Assembly: GCA_037178975.1 (NCBI GenBank)
Contig: JASJZH010000003.1
Location: 372,001 to 436,000 of the forward strand
Direction: 5' to 3'
Length of the DNA stretch: 64,000 nt
Origin: Oscheius tipulae
Taxonomy: Eukaryota; Nematoda; Chromadorea; Rhabditida; Rhabditidae
Part shown: positions 11,435 to 23,092 of the stretch, one piece after another
Position numbering within the stretch: the first letter of the stretch is position 1
How the letters are laid out: the number at the start of each line of letters is the position of its first letter
Notes under the pieces: model-generated
Database searches by the model: none
The model's input: only the letters and a program-made list of their open reading frames with translations
What the model was told of the DNA's origin: nothing
Translations under genes and position numbers: made by a program

Positions 11435-11860
11435 ACTTTCGGTGACCAGTAGAGAGAGACAGAGAGTCAAGGAGGAACAGCAAAGACAGGAACAAATTCT
11501 GAATCCATTGTGTTCCCATGCATTAGAACGACGGTGTGGCTGCAAACAGTGATTTGAGGTAATTTCCGGTAAAGGTAGGTAAGCTTACTGTACTTCCAGG
11601 CTCATGCTCCTCCTCGCAGTCAATATGTGTAACACACAACCAATACGGACCTCCCTTGGGAAAACGCTTCGACTCCACTACGACTTTTGACGAGATTAAG
11701 AAGGATCTGGTGTGGATTAACACTTTCAAGCTAAACCTGTATCTCGCGTGGAACGGTCAGCGCCGGACAGGAGGCTGGATGACGTTGATCTATGGTACAA
11801 TGACTGGCTTGTTGGGAAGGTGGTCGACCATAATCTTAGGAAAATAAATTAAAACAAAAT
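11435..11860 (-). other. Unresolved coding-like stretch
   Basis: Both strands have protein-like frames here. On the minus strand a good intron (GTAAGC ... GTTTGCAG, about 49 nt) joins an exon reading SKRFPKGGPYWLCVTHIDC to one reading PHRRSNAWEHNGFRIC, in frame, with a further upstream exon possible. On the plus strand an open frame (GKRFDSTTTFDEIKKDLVW) runs to 11847. The minus-strand path has better splice signals. I do not recognise either product. Confidence 0.3.
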
Positions 11861-12026
11861 GTAACGGTTGGGGCTCGGCTGAAAGCTTGGTTAGATCGTG
11901 TCAGACCAACTGTTTGTCTCTCTGAAACATAAATACTGTTACGTTGCGTTCAAGTACGGAAGAATATGACACTCAAAAATTGCATCTAGTCAGTCACACA
12001 GGCGACGAGAGTTGGGACAGACAACT

Positions 12027-12280
12027 TTATATAACAGAGAGATCTCTAATTAGCTTCAAATGACAATAGGGGCTGTTTTTCAGCTTCTTCTGTCTGACTT
12101 GACTCTCCCAGAGACGATAGTTGACCTTCTGTCTGAGGATTTGGTATTTGGGCTGGAATTCCCGGTAGTAGAGATACATGTACCGAGTAGGGTTCATTTT
12201 TTCAATAGCCGAATACCTACAGTACTCCTTGCATAATTTCCGACCAGTTGATCTCAAAGAGACAGTGACTGTCCTTGACT
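12027..12280 (-). CDS. Exon of an unrecognised minus-strand gene
   Basis: An open frame ending at TAA (12029-12027) reads STGRKLCKEYCRYSAIEK ... NPTRYMYLYYREFQPKYQIL and ends in a basic segment (ESQVRQKKLKN). The composition (Tyr, Lys, Arg, three Cys) looks coding. An in-frame TAG just before SRTVTV suggests the exon begins near 12280 after a weak acceptor (CAGGTAG). The upstream exon was not found. No family is recognised. Confidence 0.4.
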
Positions 12281-12493
12281 ACCTGGTTAACAGAGAGAGG
12301 GGAAGCTTCGTAAGCTTTAATGCTCTTCCTTCTGAGTTTTCAATGATAGTAACTTTGAGAGAACATTTAATAGCTTCATTTGCACCGACAAAAACTTTCA
12401 AAGTATAAAATAGAATATTGTTTGAAAAATAGTTGGATTTTTATTGATGTCCTTCGCGCGCAAACAATGTTTCCTTGTAAGAAGTCACTCCTT

Positions 12494-12880
12494 TCAACAG
12501 ACTCGCTCTCCGATTCCTTCTCTCCATTCCAGGGTACTCCGTAGATGAGTGGACATACAAACCACTTCGGTCATAAAGAGATAACGCATACTAGGCTGCT
12601 CATCAGATTCTTCGGAATTCATCTCTTCTTCGGCTAAGATCGAAAGATCTGCTAAAGAAAAACGGAAAAACAGAGGGACAGAGAAACAGCCAGTCACTTA
12701 CGTTCATTAACATCCCTTCGCTCCCGTTTTGGAGGGCCTGAAACAAAGATTAGTGCTCGTACTGATCAGTATCAGCAGCTTCAGTGTTTCATTAGTAGCT
12801 TTCTGCTCTTCCACATTGCCATCAAGACATCCAGCTATGGCTGTCCCTACAACTAGGGCTAGAAGGACAAGAACTCTCAT
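12494..12880 (-). CDS. Putative secreted proprotein
   Basis: The start at 12880 gives a clean signal peptide (MRVLVLLALVVGTAIAG) followed by CLDGNVEEQKATNETLKL, which includes an N-glycosylation site (NETL). A phase-consistent path leads to PPKRERRDVNE, whose RERR followed by D resembles a furin-type cleavage site. Crossing an intron at GTAAGTGACT, it then continues to an acidic segment (AEEEMNSEESDE) and a C-terminus with two cysteines (EVVCMS ... GERVC). The weakness is the first intron, which would be only 25 nt (GTACGA ... TTTCAG), shorter than others here. Either it is really that small, or a longer alternative is missed. I do not recognise the family. Confidence 0.4.
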
Positions 12881-13159
12881 GTTGATACTCGTGGTTCTTA
12901 CCGACCACTTTATACCTTCCCAATCTTTTTACGCGGACATAACAGGTCGATTTGGCGTGAGAGTCTTGTGCATTGAGCGTCGGTCTTCGAAATACTGTAT
13001 GCAATATTGCAACCATTTGAACCGAGAGGACACTGGCGGAAAAAAGCGCCATTCTGAAAAGCGCCCTGGGTCGCTTTTACATTTTCTTCAGTTCCTCTTC
13101 CTTCCTCTTTGCTAATCCATCGAACTATTTTGTATGACATAGACTATTTTCAGATCAAC

Positions 13160-13420
13160 ATGTCCCACATCGTCGTTTACCTGCACAAGATCGAATCGGA
13201 TTCCGTCTTCAGCTTCCGTGTCAAGACAACATGCCCTCTGTTCAAGCTGAAGGCTCGATTCTGCAACTACATCGGTATCTATAAGGAGTCCGCGCAGATG
13301 GTACACAATGGGATTGTCTTATACGAGAACAAGTCAATTCAAGCCAATGGATTGAGTGACGGAGCTGAAATACATGTACATCCAGTTCAGACTGGGTTTG
13401 AATATTGGGCGGCGGCCTAG
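13160..13420 (+). CDS. SUMO-like ubiquitin-fold protein lacking the GG end
   Basis: A single-exon 86-residue protein whose ATG follows ATTTTCAG by six bases, so it is probably trans-spliced. The sequence follows the SUMO beta-grasp pattern: VYLHKIESDSVFSFRVKTT, PLFKLKARFCNYIGI, then ALIGNED SUMO-like NGIVLYENKSIQANGLSDG and AEIHVHPVQTG. SUMO normally ends in Gly-Gly exposed after protease trimming. Here the equivalent place is QTG followed by FEYWAAA, so no diglycine is present and normal conjugation is unlikely. It may be a non-conjugated SUMO-like fold or a decayed copy, but the frame is intact. The nearest structural relatives are SUMO/Smt3; the assignment rests on pattern, not on alignment. 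Confidence 0.6.
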   Translation: MSHIVVYLHKIESDSVFSFRVKTTCPLFKLKARFCNYIGIYKESAQMVHNGIVLYENKSIQANGLSDGAEIHVHPVQTGFEYWAAA

Positions 13421-14484
13421 CAGAAAGCAAAGTGGGAAAAATAAAGAATTGGCAATAACTGTCTTGAACTGTAGGGGCTTCGATGGCTCAGATAGTGTTT
13501 GTCTCTCTCTCTCTCTCTGTTTGTCCCCAGTTCATAAGCACCAAGTTTAATTCCAACAATACAATCACTGCAACAGGTAAAACAAGTGGAGAGAAGCTAA
13601 CAGGGTTTCTACGCATAAATGAGGTTATTAGGAACCGGAAACATACAGTATTCCCGTCAGTTATGAGGCTATCTACAACAAAGAGAGACTTGCGTATATG
13701 TACTGTCCCGTAATGAGTCTCAAAAGCGTCTACGTGAGATCTAGGTAGAGTCTAGAGAGTGAGGTAAGTGAAGGGACTAGTGACCGGGAAAAATCAAAAG
13801 AAACATGGTTTCTCCTCAATGATCACAGTATGGGGATGAGAGAAGCGCTGACGAGTCCGTTGGGAGACATTGGAAGGGTCGTGTCGGAGCGGCGCAGCTC
13901 TAAAAAATGATTGTTGAAAACTTGATACTTAAGTTCTTCCTATCTTCAAAGCACATTTGAAATAACGACTGGTTTTGTTATAAACCCAGACTTTGTGAAC
14001 ACCTCCCTGACTACCTGACACTCATTAACGTGAGCGTATACCACTGGCTGACAATCCCTGTGATGGGACTGACTAACTCGGTTCCAGTATCACGGAGAAA
14101 TTTAGTGCAGCCTTTGCCTTCGCGCTCCGGATACAAATCAAAACGACTCGGGTTCAATCCCCGCATGTATTATATTTTTCGTCCTTTGACAAAATCTTTG
14201 AAAACACGTCCACAAAGTTTTTTTGCATCAGTAGTTGGTTGAAAAACCATCATTTCTCAGTCCTGCGCGTCTTTCTAAATTCAAAATGGAGAAGAGTATA
14301 TGCTGCCAAGTTCAGTTATCTGTGTCTCAGAATTTGACTGACTCTGTCTCTCGACTTAAAAAGCAGGCTAAAAGCTGGCTGAACGACAAGGATCTACAGG
14401 CAATCAGACAAGTTTTTGATTGACTGACCAAGCTCGCGATCCTGGTCCCTATACTTCTGTGTTATTCCCTTCTCGATCGTAACT
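13421..14484. other. Intergenic with a tRNA-like fragment
   Basis: No convincing gene. A TCTCTG tract lies at about 13498-13520. At about 14112-14165 there is a tRNA-promoter-like pair (TTTAGTGCAGCC as A-box and GGGTTCAATCCCC as B-box), similar to the element at 4132. A CTGACGAG motif at 13848 was checked as a hammerhead ribozyme core and dismissed. Confidence 0.4.
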
Positions 14485-17400
14485 TTACATTATTACGCAC
14501 CCTCCGAAATTCTGACTGTATGAGTATTCCTTGAGGGGAGACGTGAGCCGGATAGGACGAGAGGTTGTAGTTTCATGGGGGTCGAAACTGGAATGTAACT
14601 ATGGGTTACGGTAGAAGTGAGTACATACCTTCCCTTGGTAGCCCGTCTCATCAAGTGGCCATCCTCTCCGATCTCCTCACTGGCCTCACTGTCGGAGTAA
14701 CTGACTAGTCTTCTACGGTTGACAGGAGAGAGAAGTTCACTAAAACTGGCTCTGTCTCTGTCTCTATCTCTCGACTCACCTTTGCCCATGTCTCAGTCTC
14801 GAGGACACTGGTGAAGTCAGTGGAGTTGGTGGCAACGGAGCGTCTGCATTGAAAACGTCCATCAGTTCCTGCTTGATCGACTTTGTCTTTTTTGGAGTTT
14901 CAAGTTTGGTTTTTTTGGCTACCGGAGATTGGGAAGGGTCATCAAGAGTCAGATCAATGAGTTGTACAGGGCCGAAGGATCTGGTCTTTCTCGGCGAGGG
15001 CTTGTCTCCTTGACTGTCAGGAAGAGGCTTGTAGCGGGAACCGCTACGACGCCCGTATTTGTCTTTTCCAAAAGTGTCAGCATAGGAAGTTCTGAAAGAA
15101 AAAGATGGGAAGAGACAGAGAGGCGCAAGAGGCAGAGAGAAAGAACGACAGAAAGACAGAGAGACAGAGAGAAAGACGCACCGTTCTGTACCCTTCTTCC
15201 TCTGAGGAGACTTGTCAGGAGTTCTTTGGATTTTCTTGTTAGCTGAGGAGACGGTTTTGCTCGAACCAGGCTTGCTTGTGACCTTCTTCGATGCCGATAA
15301 CTTTCTGATGAGAGAGGGAGTGACACTGTCCCTCGAAGGAGACCCAGTGGATTCCGTCGAATCGTCCCTAAAAAGCGAACTATCCTCTTCGAAATCTGCG
15401 AGACTTACACAGAGGTTCTCTCTACGGGGGTCTCCGTCGTGTCAGTCTCATCATCACTCAGTATCTCCTGCTTGATCACTACTCTCTTGACAGCGATTTT
15501 CTTGGGTCTGGCTTGGTCCTCTCCCTTGAAGTCTTGTATCTCATTTCCTGTCTCTGTCGAAGACACCCTTTTTCTTTTCAGGACGGCTGGTTTCTTGATG
15601 GCAGATTGCTTGACCGGCGACTGACTCTTAGCCGGACTGCCCCTCAGACTTCTCGTCTCGACAGTCTTCGGAGTTCTGACCTCACTAGATCGTCTCTTAG
15701 GGGAAGATTGTCTCTTCTTGACAGGGACGACTTTCTCATTGGAGTCCGAGGAAGAGGCAGAGCTGATAATTTCTATAATATCTCCCTCATATCTCTCAGC
15801 TCGAGCGATAGACTCAGGACTCATGGAAGTCTGGAAAGAAACAGTGAGTGAAATTTCAGTAATCCTACCTTAAGCCACTCAACCATCTGAGCTGTGGCTC
15901 TTTCACTGATAGCAACTTGATTGAGCATCTGATTCATAGCATTGTCGACCATTTTGAGCTCGATCTCGAGCTTCTTTCTCTTCAGTTTTTCACGCTGCTT
16001 GAGCATATAACAGAGATTTCTTTTGTTGTCAAGGTCGTGCTTGGCTCTCGTCGTTCGATCCTTCAGATTTCCAAATTGGGGAAACCCGTTGTTGCAATGG
16101 GCGTATCCATTACCGGTCTGAAAAAAAACTGTCTCTCTTTCTCTGTCTTCCTGTCTCCCTGTCCCTCTGTCTTTCTCTGTCTCTTTGTTCAGTCTCACCA
16201 GTATCTCATCCTGTGGACTAGAAATCAGCGGCTTGTCTCCAAAGTTGTGTCTCTTCATCTTCCAGTACTCATACACGTCCGAAACATTCAGGGGTTCCAT
16301 CTTTAACTGCTGACCAATCTGCTGCTCATCGATGTACATCCAGAATCTGGCCTCCAAATTCTTCAACATGACATTTTCTCTTTCTTCGACTTCCTCGTCC
16401 GAGCTCAGCTTGTTTGCCTTCTGCTCATTGGAGGCACATTCTTCCGTCTTAGTTGCCCTGTGTCGACTACAGAGAGCAATAAGGTGGACAAGATCACTTT
16501 CAGGGTCGTCCGTGTTGCCTTCAATTCGCGTCTCATAGCCACCTCGAATGGCACACGCTACGTGAAAAGGAGTCGTGCAGGTCGGGGCAGAACACTGTAT
16601 GCAGCAGCCCTTCTTCGTGTCGCAGATAACACATCTTTTCTGCCAACGTTCCTCCGGAATGCTGTCAATGTCGACAATGTTGTTGCGTGTGCATGGGTCT
16701 TTGAATCTGTAAAGAGAAAGACAGATGAAAACATGAGGAATTCTAACTTGCACTCAGGAATCCAGAGGGCACAACCGACATGACACCATACACGTTTTCC
16801 ATCAACTATTTTCTCGGTAGGTTTCAGGGCTCCTCCCATGGTGGGGCACATTAAGCAGGAAGGGACAGTGTCTGAAAATATAAGTCTGTCTCTCTGTCTT
16901 TCTCTTACCTGGAGACAATTGGCATCGCACACAGTTAAAGGTCTCCTCCTTTCCAGGCTCCTTCTCCAGTCCGTAGCACGAGCAATGGAAGCACTCATTA
17001 CAGCTGTCACAGTACAAGATCGGATCTCCTTGGTCGAACTCCTTAATCCCGCAAATATCGCAAGGGTCGTCGTCATTGACTCCTTCAGGATTCCTGTTCA
17101 ACGGGGCCAAGAGCTCGGCATGAAGCTGACGATAGCACTGCACCTCCAATGCATTCATAATCTTCAAGAAGTCTCTCATCGTCAGCTTCGGATGGTTGAT
17201 ATGGCTCCTCGAGCGGTTGACCTTCTCGATATAGATCTCATCCAGACGGTCGGCGTTGTACAAGAGTCTCTCTGGAATGCTGACGACGTGGTGGGTCGAG
17301 GGATGGACGTAGCGGGTCGGGGAGAGAGGGTGTCGGGAATCGGTAGAGGTTTCGGCGGTCATCCCGATGTACTTGACTGGGAGGGTAAAAGGCTCTCGGA

Positions 17401-18137
17401 CCTCGACTTGCAGTTCATTTTCGGCAGTCTCGAAGACTGGGAGGTTTTGTCCGTTGACCGGGACCTGTATACCCCAGTTCCATTCCTCGCGCCACCTGAA
17501 AGTTGGTTTGACCTCTCTATCTCACTATCTCTATGTCTCTCTGTCTCTATAATCACTTACTTGTCATGAAGTTTCAGCATTCCATTGTTCGGACCACAGT
17601 GCTCGTCATCCGAATCCTCCTTATTAAAAACTCCCTGTCTCAGATGATGAAGTCTGTCAGTTCGGAAAACTTCAGTCGGTCGACCACTTTTCTCTGGAAA
17701 ATTGTAAGAGTTCGGACAGTTCGCTACGCTTACCATTCTTTACGATATAATACTTTGGATTCTTTTTGGATCCCGAGGCCAGTTCATCGTCACTGTCCCT
17801 AAATTTTCCTGTTACTCTCAGTTAAGTGGTACTTACTCCTCATCGAAGTCTTGGTAGTGAGCTGGTCCCGACACGACATTTTCCTCATCAGTGTTCTTCG
17901 AACGACCCTTGGGTCTGCCGCTCTTTTTCTTAGAAGAGGAGGGACCGGGAGCTTCTTCTTCTTCGGCTGGAAATGTATTGTTTGAGGGACAAGGAGACAG
18001 GGATATAGGGAGACAGAAAGGCAAAACTCACTCTTCTCACTAGACCGACTCTTTGTCGATCCGGCTGGCGACTGTTCACTGTGATCCAGAGTCTGTCTGT
18101 TCGGGGGCATCGTTGCAGGGGAGACGGCTGGAGGCAT
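14485..18137 (-). CDS. JADE-family PHD / extended-PHD chromatin protein
   Basis: Thirteen exons on the minus strand (18137-18032, 17966-17837, 17798-17734, 17693-17561, 17495-16909, 16871-16748, about 16706-16199, 16117-15869, 15830-15409, 15367-15182, 15091-14780, 14739-14629, 14587-14485) give 1011 residues. JADE features in order: a basic N-terminus ([10 protein letters not shown]), [12 protein letters not shown], a PHD finger ([18 protein letters not shown] ... FHCSCYGL), an extended PHD with [36 protein letters not shown] and [14 protein letters not shown], then [18 protein letters not shown] and [20 protein letters not shown]. These match the zinc finger and post-PHD region of JADE1-3, scaffolds that pair HBO1 (KAT7) with histone H3/H4 tails. 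The last 350 residues are Ser/Arg/Lys-rich with KxE-like sites (IKQE) that could be SUMO targets. BRPF is the alternative, but no bromodomain or PWWP follows. The start could also be Met 18110. Confidence 0.88.
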
Positions 18138-20758
18138 GAAGTAACATCAGGGGAAGTAACAAACGGTTCAGAGCCTCTTCACCGAATAGTTTTTTGAACC
18201 TGTCTGAAATAGTGAATGTGTTTGGAAGAAGAACTGCAAAGGACAAGTAAGAAGGTGAATGGTGAGAGTATGTCTCTATGTCTCTATTTCTGTCTCTGTC
18301 ATCGTCACTGTCACTCTCTCCCAGCCACGTTGATATGACTCAAAACTTATTCATAGACCATGGGAGCTTAGTGTTTACGTCAGCCATTAGAGGGGGAGAG
18401 AGTCACACGCCGACCAATTGGCTCGTTTTGGAGGCAAAAGGGATCACACTGCGGCAAGCAAGGCCTCCTAAATATTGCAAAATGTCTCTGACCCCCCCCC
18501 CCCCCCCCCCCCCCCCTGTACTCTCTCTGTCTGCTACAGTCTCGCCCACCCAGCACAAACATGTGGAGGCTGCAAATCATTGGCCAGCTGCCAGTCGGTC
18601 TCTAAACTTTCCCGCAACGGGAGACAGACGGGCCGTCTCGTTTTTCTGCAGCCGTTTTTATCGATTCGAATAACCGGGACATTTGAAAAAAAAGCGAAGA
18701 TTTTCCATGAGAAAGGTTTTTTTTTTCATTGTTCATAGACGCGGAAAGGGCAATATTGGTGCAGTTTATGGACACGGGGATGAGTAAACAAGCGAAAAGG
18801 GGAGGGAGGAGAAGATAAAAATGGAAAGTTTGAGTAGAGAGAGAGAGAGAGAGCCTATGAAAGGAAAATCTGGCTAAATTTCGAGGATGTTATCAAGGAT
18901 CAAGGGTATTTCAACTGTTGTATGTCACGAGAATGGTCAGAGACTAGTGAGGAATTTGCGAAAATATAGAAAGTTGGCTAAAATCCTGAATTTCGAAGAA
19001 GAACGAGGAACGCCCCAAAATTGCACGCTGATTTAAATGGCCAAAATTATCTTCATACTTTTTTTGTTCAGCTTTCCTGTCATCTTTTCCTTATTTTTCC
19101 CTGATTCCTTTCCTGTCTACATGCAAAATCTGTTCAAGCTTGATAAACTGGGAAAAATAGTTAACCGACAAATAATAATAAATCTCGACAAGCAGCAGAG
19201 AAAAGACGCTACCTAACGCAAATAGACTTGGTTTCTGTTATCTTTCCAGTTTTTACCGCCTTGCTTCGAATAATTTTGCTAACTTGATCATGTTAGCTGT
19301 TCATCCCGTCAAAACAGCCTTGACAGCAAGCGTAACATGATCTAAATTTAGAATTCTGGGCAACTAAGGCTATTATTGAAGCATGAGAAGTTTTTTTCAG
19401 ACCTTGAGAGACCTTCTCACACGAAATTAGCAAGGAAATAGCAAGAAAGGGGCCCTAATGCCATGGGAAACGATAATAAATGCTATTCGAAGGGTTGTTG
19501 GCATTTGGACAAGAGGGAAAGAGAGGTCTCGGGCTTTTGGCGCCAGTTCTCTCTCCCTCGTCTCTCGACAGTCCTTTAAATTTCAAGAGGGGGAGAGTCG
19601 TCTGGACCGCTGCGCGTGACCGCCTCGCGTCTGCTGCCCCAACGCGAATCTAAAATCAAAAACGCCATCAAACCAGCCAAGGAATCAATTGCCACGTTCC
19701 TTATTATTTTTGGCAAGATGGATCTGTAATTTTCATCAGATTTTGGGTATTTCTGACGTGACTGTTTCAATGACTGTCCCCATTCGATTAGCCCAGTTTA
19801 AATGATAAAAGTTCTTGAAAGAGCAGAGAATGTGTCTTATAAGAATTCGTATAGTTGTCTCTTTAATTTTTCTTCCAAACTTATTGAAATTTCTTGTCTA
19901 CGGGCAATATACCACAGCAATTAGTCACTCTTTTCGTTTCTAATGCAAAACCAGGCAGAGAAGTCCTGAAAATCTGGAAGAAATCGAGAAGTTCCTTAAA
20001 GCGAGCAGTAATTTTGATTTGTCGCGCATCCTAGTATTTGAAGTTTCCTTTTGGCGGGAACCTTGTTTTCCATTGTTGTTGTTAGTGATTCAATCAACCT
20101 AATTGCTCTTCTTTCGGTTTTTTCCTGATTTAACTCGATGTTTTCAACTCTGAAACCTCTTTCTAGCCGTTTGTCAAGGCTACAAAATCATAGAATCTTG
20201 ACCTAGTTCCGTTCTTCTTCCGGAAATTCCCATTTTACACTCTCGATTTCCACTCCATTTACTTCTTGCTCGCTCTCTCCCTTATTTGTCGCTCGAAAAT
20301 GTTCTCTAGCTTTCAGTTTCACCCATTTTACTGGAAAATCACCAGAGTTTGCTTCTTTATCGATTTCAAAGCATACCAGCACTGTTCTACGGAAAAGTTC
20401 TAGTATTTGGCTTTTCCATCGATTTTACAACGCAGCTTTGCTTTTTGCTTGCCATCGAAGATAAGTTCTGTTCATAAACGCTTATTCACCATCAAAACTT
20501 CCCATGGAGCCAGGTTATCTTGAGCCTAACATAGGGCACCCTTATAGGAAGCCCTGTAAGTCTTTTTTCTAGCGCCTTTTTCGTGTAAAACATGAACATA
20601 ACAGCCTCTAGGGTATCGAATTTGCACTTGAGCATGGCAATCCAGGCCATTATCCTATCAGTAGGTGTCTCAGTTTTTTCTTTCTGTATTCTGTTTTTCA
20701 TAGATATTCTTTATTTTTTTTCACACAAAACATTAAGAATGAAGAATATTTTTCAGTG
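18138..20758. other. Intergenic, 2.6 kb, promoter region of JADE and the CCCH gene
   Basis: No gene seen on either strand; the open frames are short and AT-biased. It contains TCTCTG tracts (18268-18300), a 25-base poly-C run (18492-18516), a GAGAGA run (18837-18853) and long T-rich stretches. It must hold the promoters of the flanking divergent genes. Confidence 0.5.
18492..18516 (+). repeat. Poly-C tract of 25 bases
   Basis: An uninterrupted run of C, interesting because the opposite strand is poly-G. Long G:C tracts are common in nematode genomes and can form G-quadruplexes. Confidence 0.9.
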
Positions 20759-21920
20759 ATGGCCGACGAGGAGCAAAAATACCAGGAGGAGAACGGCGGC
20801 GACCAGCAACATCAGCAGCAGCCCCTGGACGATCATCTGGGCGGCGGCGAGCATGATGCCGGCCAGGAGCACAAGAATGATGGCGAGCAGCGCGAGGACG
20901 TCTGCCGCGACTTCCTAAAGAACATCTGCAATAGAGGCTCGCGCTGCAAGTTCTATCACCCGCCCGATTCCAAAGCGCGAGTAGAGGAGCACATTAACTT
21001 CTGCATTGACTACCAGGTGCGCCTTGAGCTTTAATTTTCTCACCTTTTTTTCATGGACTAGAGGGGTTTGATAGGAGTGCAGGGAAGGAATAGCATGTTT
21101 TGAGATCCTTTTACAATAACAACTCTTTGAAAAGCTTCCCCTCCTACTAAACCTTTCAGGCCTAGGACGCTAGCTCTCCAAAATAGCTCTAGATTCCTTC
21201 CCGTTTCGTTGGGGTTCCATCCACCTCCCCTTCCCCAAATTCACATCAAATTTGCAGAACCGAGGCTGCTTGCGCGACAACTGCCGTTTCGTGCACGCTT
21301 CGCGAGATCTGGTAGAGCAGTACAAGGTGACGCATGAGGTAACGCTGCCATTGGCCCGCGCCATAGCCGCCGTCACCCATGGGGATACGATCGCCGGCAT
21401 CCCACTGTGCAAGGAGTTCCAATCTGGGAAGTGTCTCCGAGGCGCGGCTCGCTGTCGCTACTGGCACGTAAACGTCGAGGAGGAGAGGGAGCGCCGGGCC
21501 CGAGGACTGCCCCCAGGACCGCCGGGTGGCGGAGGACGAGGATATCCGCAGCAGTCTGGTGGAGGACGAGGCTACGCGCCGACGCCGGGCTATGGAATGG
21601 GTGTGCGGCGTCCGGGAGGCCCAATGGACGACCCCTACGGAAAGCGGCCCCGGATGGACGATCAGCGAATAATGGACGTGGAGAGACGCAACGCGGAACT
21701 GATGAAGGAGGTGGATACGTTGAAGCGCGAGCTGCAGCGTGAGCGCGAACGCTACGAGGACCTCTACGCGCTGTTCCGCCAGCAGGGAGGCGTGGGAACT
21801 GGGCTGCAGCAGCAGAAGGTTCCAGCCGGCGCCGCCGCGGCAGCACAAGCTCTACCAGCCCAGGGTTATGCCGCAACCTACGCCGCCCCAGGATGGAACC
21901 CTAACGCTCCAGCCTGGTAG
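20759..21920 (+). CDS. CCCH zinc-finger protein, ZC3H10-like (copy 1)
   Basis: Two exons (20759-21016, 21258-21920) give 306 residues. The ATG follows TTTTTCAGTG, so trans-splicing is likely. Three CCCH fingers are seen: CRDFLKNICNRGSRCKFYH near residues 49-67, a second built across the splice junction (CIDYQ, NRGCLRDNCRFVH), and CKEFQSGKCLRGAARCRYWH near 145-165. The CRDFL motif and finger spacing match ZC3H10. Downstream is a Gly/Pro/Arg-rich part, then a coiled-coil-like segment (VERRNAELMKEVDTLKREL ... ERERYEDLYALF). ZC3H10 proteins are RNA-binding; roles reported for the mammalian protein include microRNA processing and mitochondrial regulation. Codon use is much GC-richer than in the flanks. 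AATAAA lies at 22096. Confidence 0.85.
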
Positions 21921-23092
21921 TCCCTCATAAAAACGTATCCATTTTTTGTCTCTCTCTCTCGAAAAACACCTTAAAAGCGTGATATCCACTACCTATTCCG
22001 ATCCTCAGCTATTGTGTTCGCCCCTTGATTTTTTTTACCCGTTTTCTCTCTAAAATCTGCGTATAAACCTCCTGTTTTCAAGCCGCTGTTACTGCAATAA
22101 AAGTGCCGTGTAAAGCTGCTTCTTGTTGTCAAATTTGGCTGATTTTTTTGGCACCGGGAGCCTTCCTTCCTGTCGTATGCTCGATTTTAGGGAGAACTAG
22201 AGGCCCATAGGTGCTGACGAGAAAAAAGGTATCTGTCAGAAGTTAGCGAAATCTGGTCGATAACATGTTTTGATTGGAAAAATCGACTAAAACAGCTATT
22301 TGCTTCAAAAATGGGCATGGTTGGATCCGTTGCGCAACTCGGCAAATCTGTTACGCTCTGTGATTCAAAGTATCATTTTTTTTTCCCTCAAAAACATGTA
22401 ATTTCGGCTACGAATCCTATCAAAATCTTCTCCGGCCCAATTCACCTCAGAAATACCATCATTCCCTTTGATTTTTTACTTTTAAAAAGAGTCTAATTGC
22501 CGTTGATTTACTGTTTTTTGATCATCCCCCAATTGAATTTCCGTTTGAGTGATACTGTGTTCTGCGTGTATAACTTATTCTTACTGTACTTTTTATGAAT
22601 GAAATTACGTAAAATGGAAGGAGTTTGTTTGAGTTTTCAGATTTTGGCAGGTTCGGAAGCCTCTGCACGTTACTTTTACGCTCTATTAGCTCTAGGAGAT
22701 TGAAATAGGGGTCTTGGAGCCGCTGAAGACTAATTTATGCCTCTGAAAAATTGAATTCTCTTATTTTGTCGGCTGAAACGTATGGAAAGCTGTAGCTTCA
22801 TGTATTTAGTTTTTAGTTTACAGGAGTCTTGATTTTGGTTCAACGAGCTCTAACTTTATAGTTTCCCTATTTTTATTGCAAAAATTTCTAGAGGTGCCTA
22901 GGCTCTAGCAAGGTAGAAATTATATTGCTAGCCGTAGATATTTGTATTTTCCACCCCTTTTGCCACATGGCTCAGTTCTGGATCCTTTCTTTACCGAAAA
23001 CTGCCTAATGATCGTAGAGCCATTCCATATAATTGAAGTGTCAAAATTAGCTTCGGGATATTTTTCCTTTATGAAAATGCTCATGTTCAGCA
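21921..23092. other. Intergenic spacer between the two CCCH genes
   Basis: Holds the 3' UTR and AATAAA (22096-22101) of copy 1, then AT-rich DNA with no gene seen. CATGTTCAG at 23081-23090 precedes the next ATG and is a likely trans-splice acceptor. About 1.2 kb separates the paralogues, long for an operon. Confidence 0.5.
22096..22101 (+). terminator. AATAAA of CCCH gene copy 1
   Basis: The motif is CTGCAATAAAAGTG, 176 nt after the stop, with T/G-rich sequence following. Confidence 0.5.

Noticed and set aside
13845-13880. Hammerhead ribozyme core (CTGACGAG)
   Set aside because: The CTGANGA box is present, but no GAAA follows at stem II and no flanking stems I or III pair, so it is a chance match.
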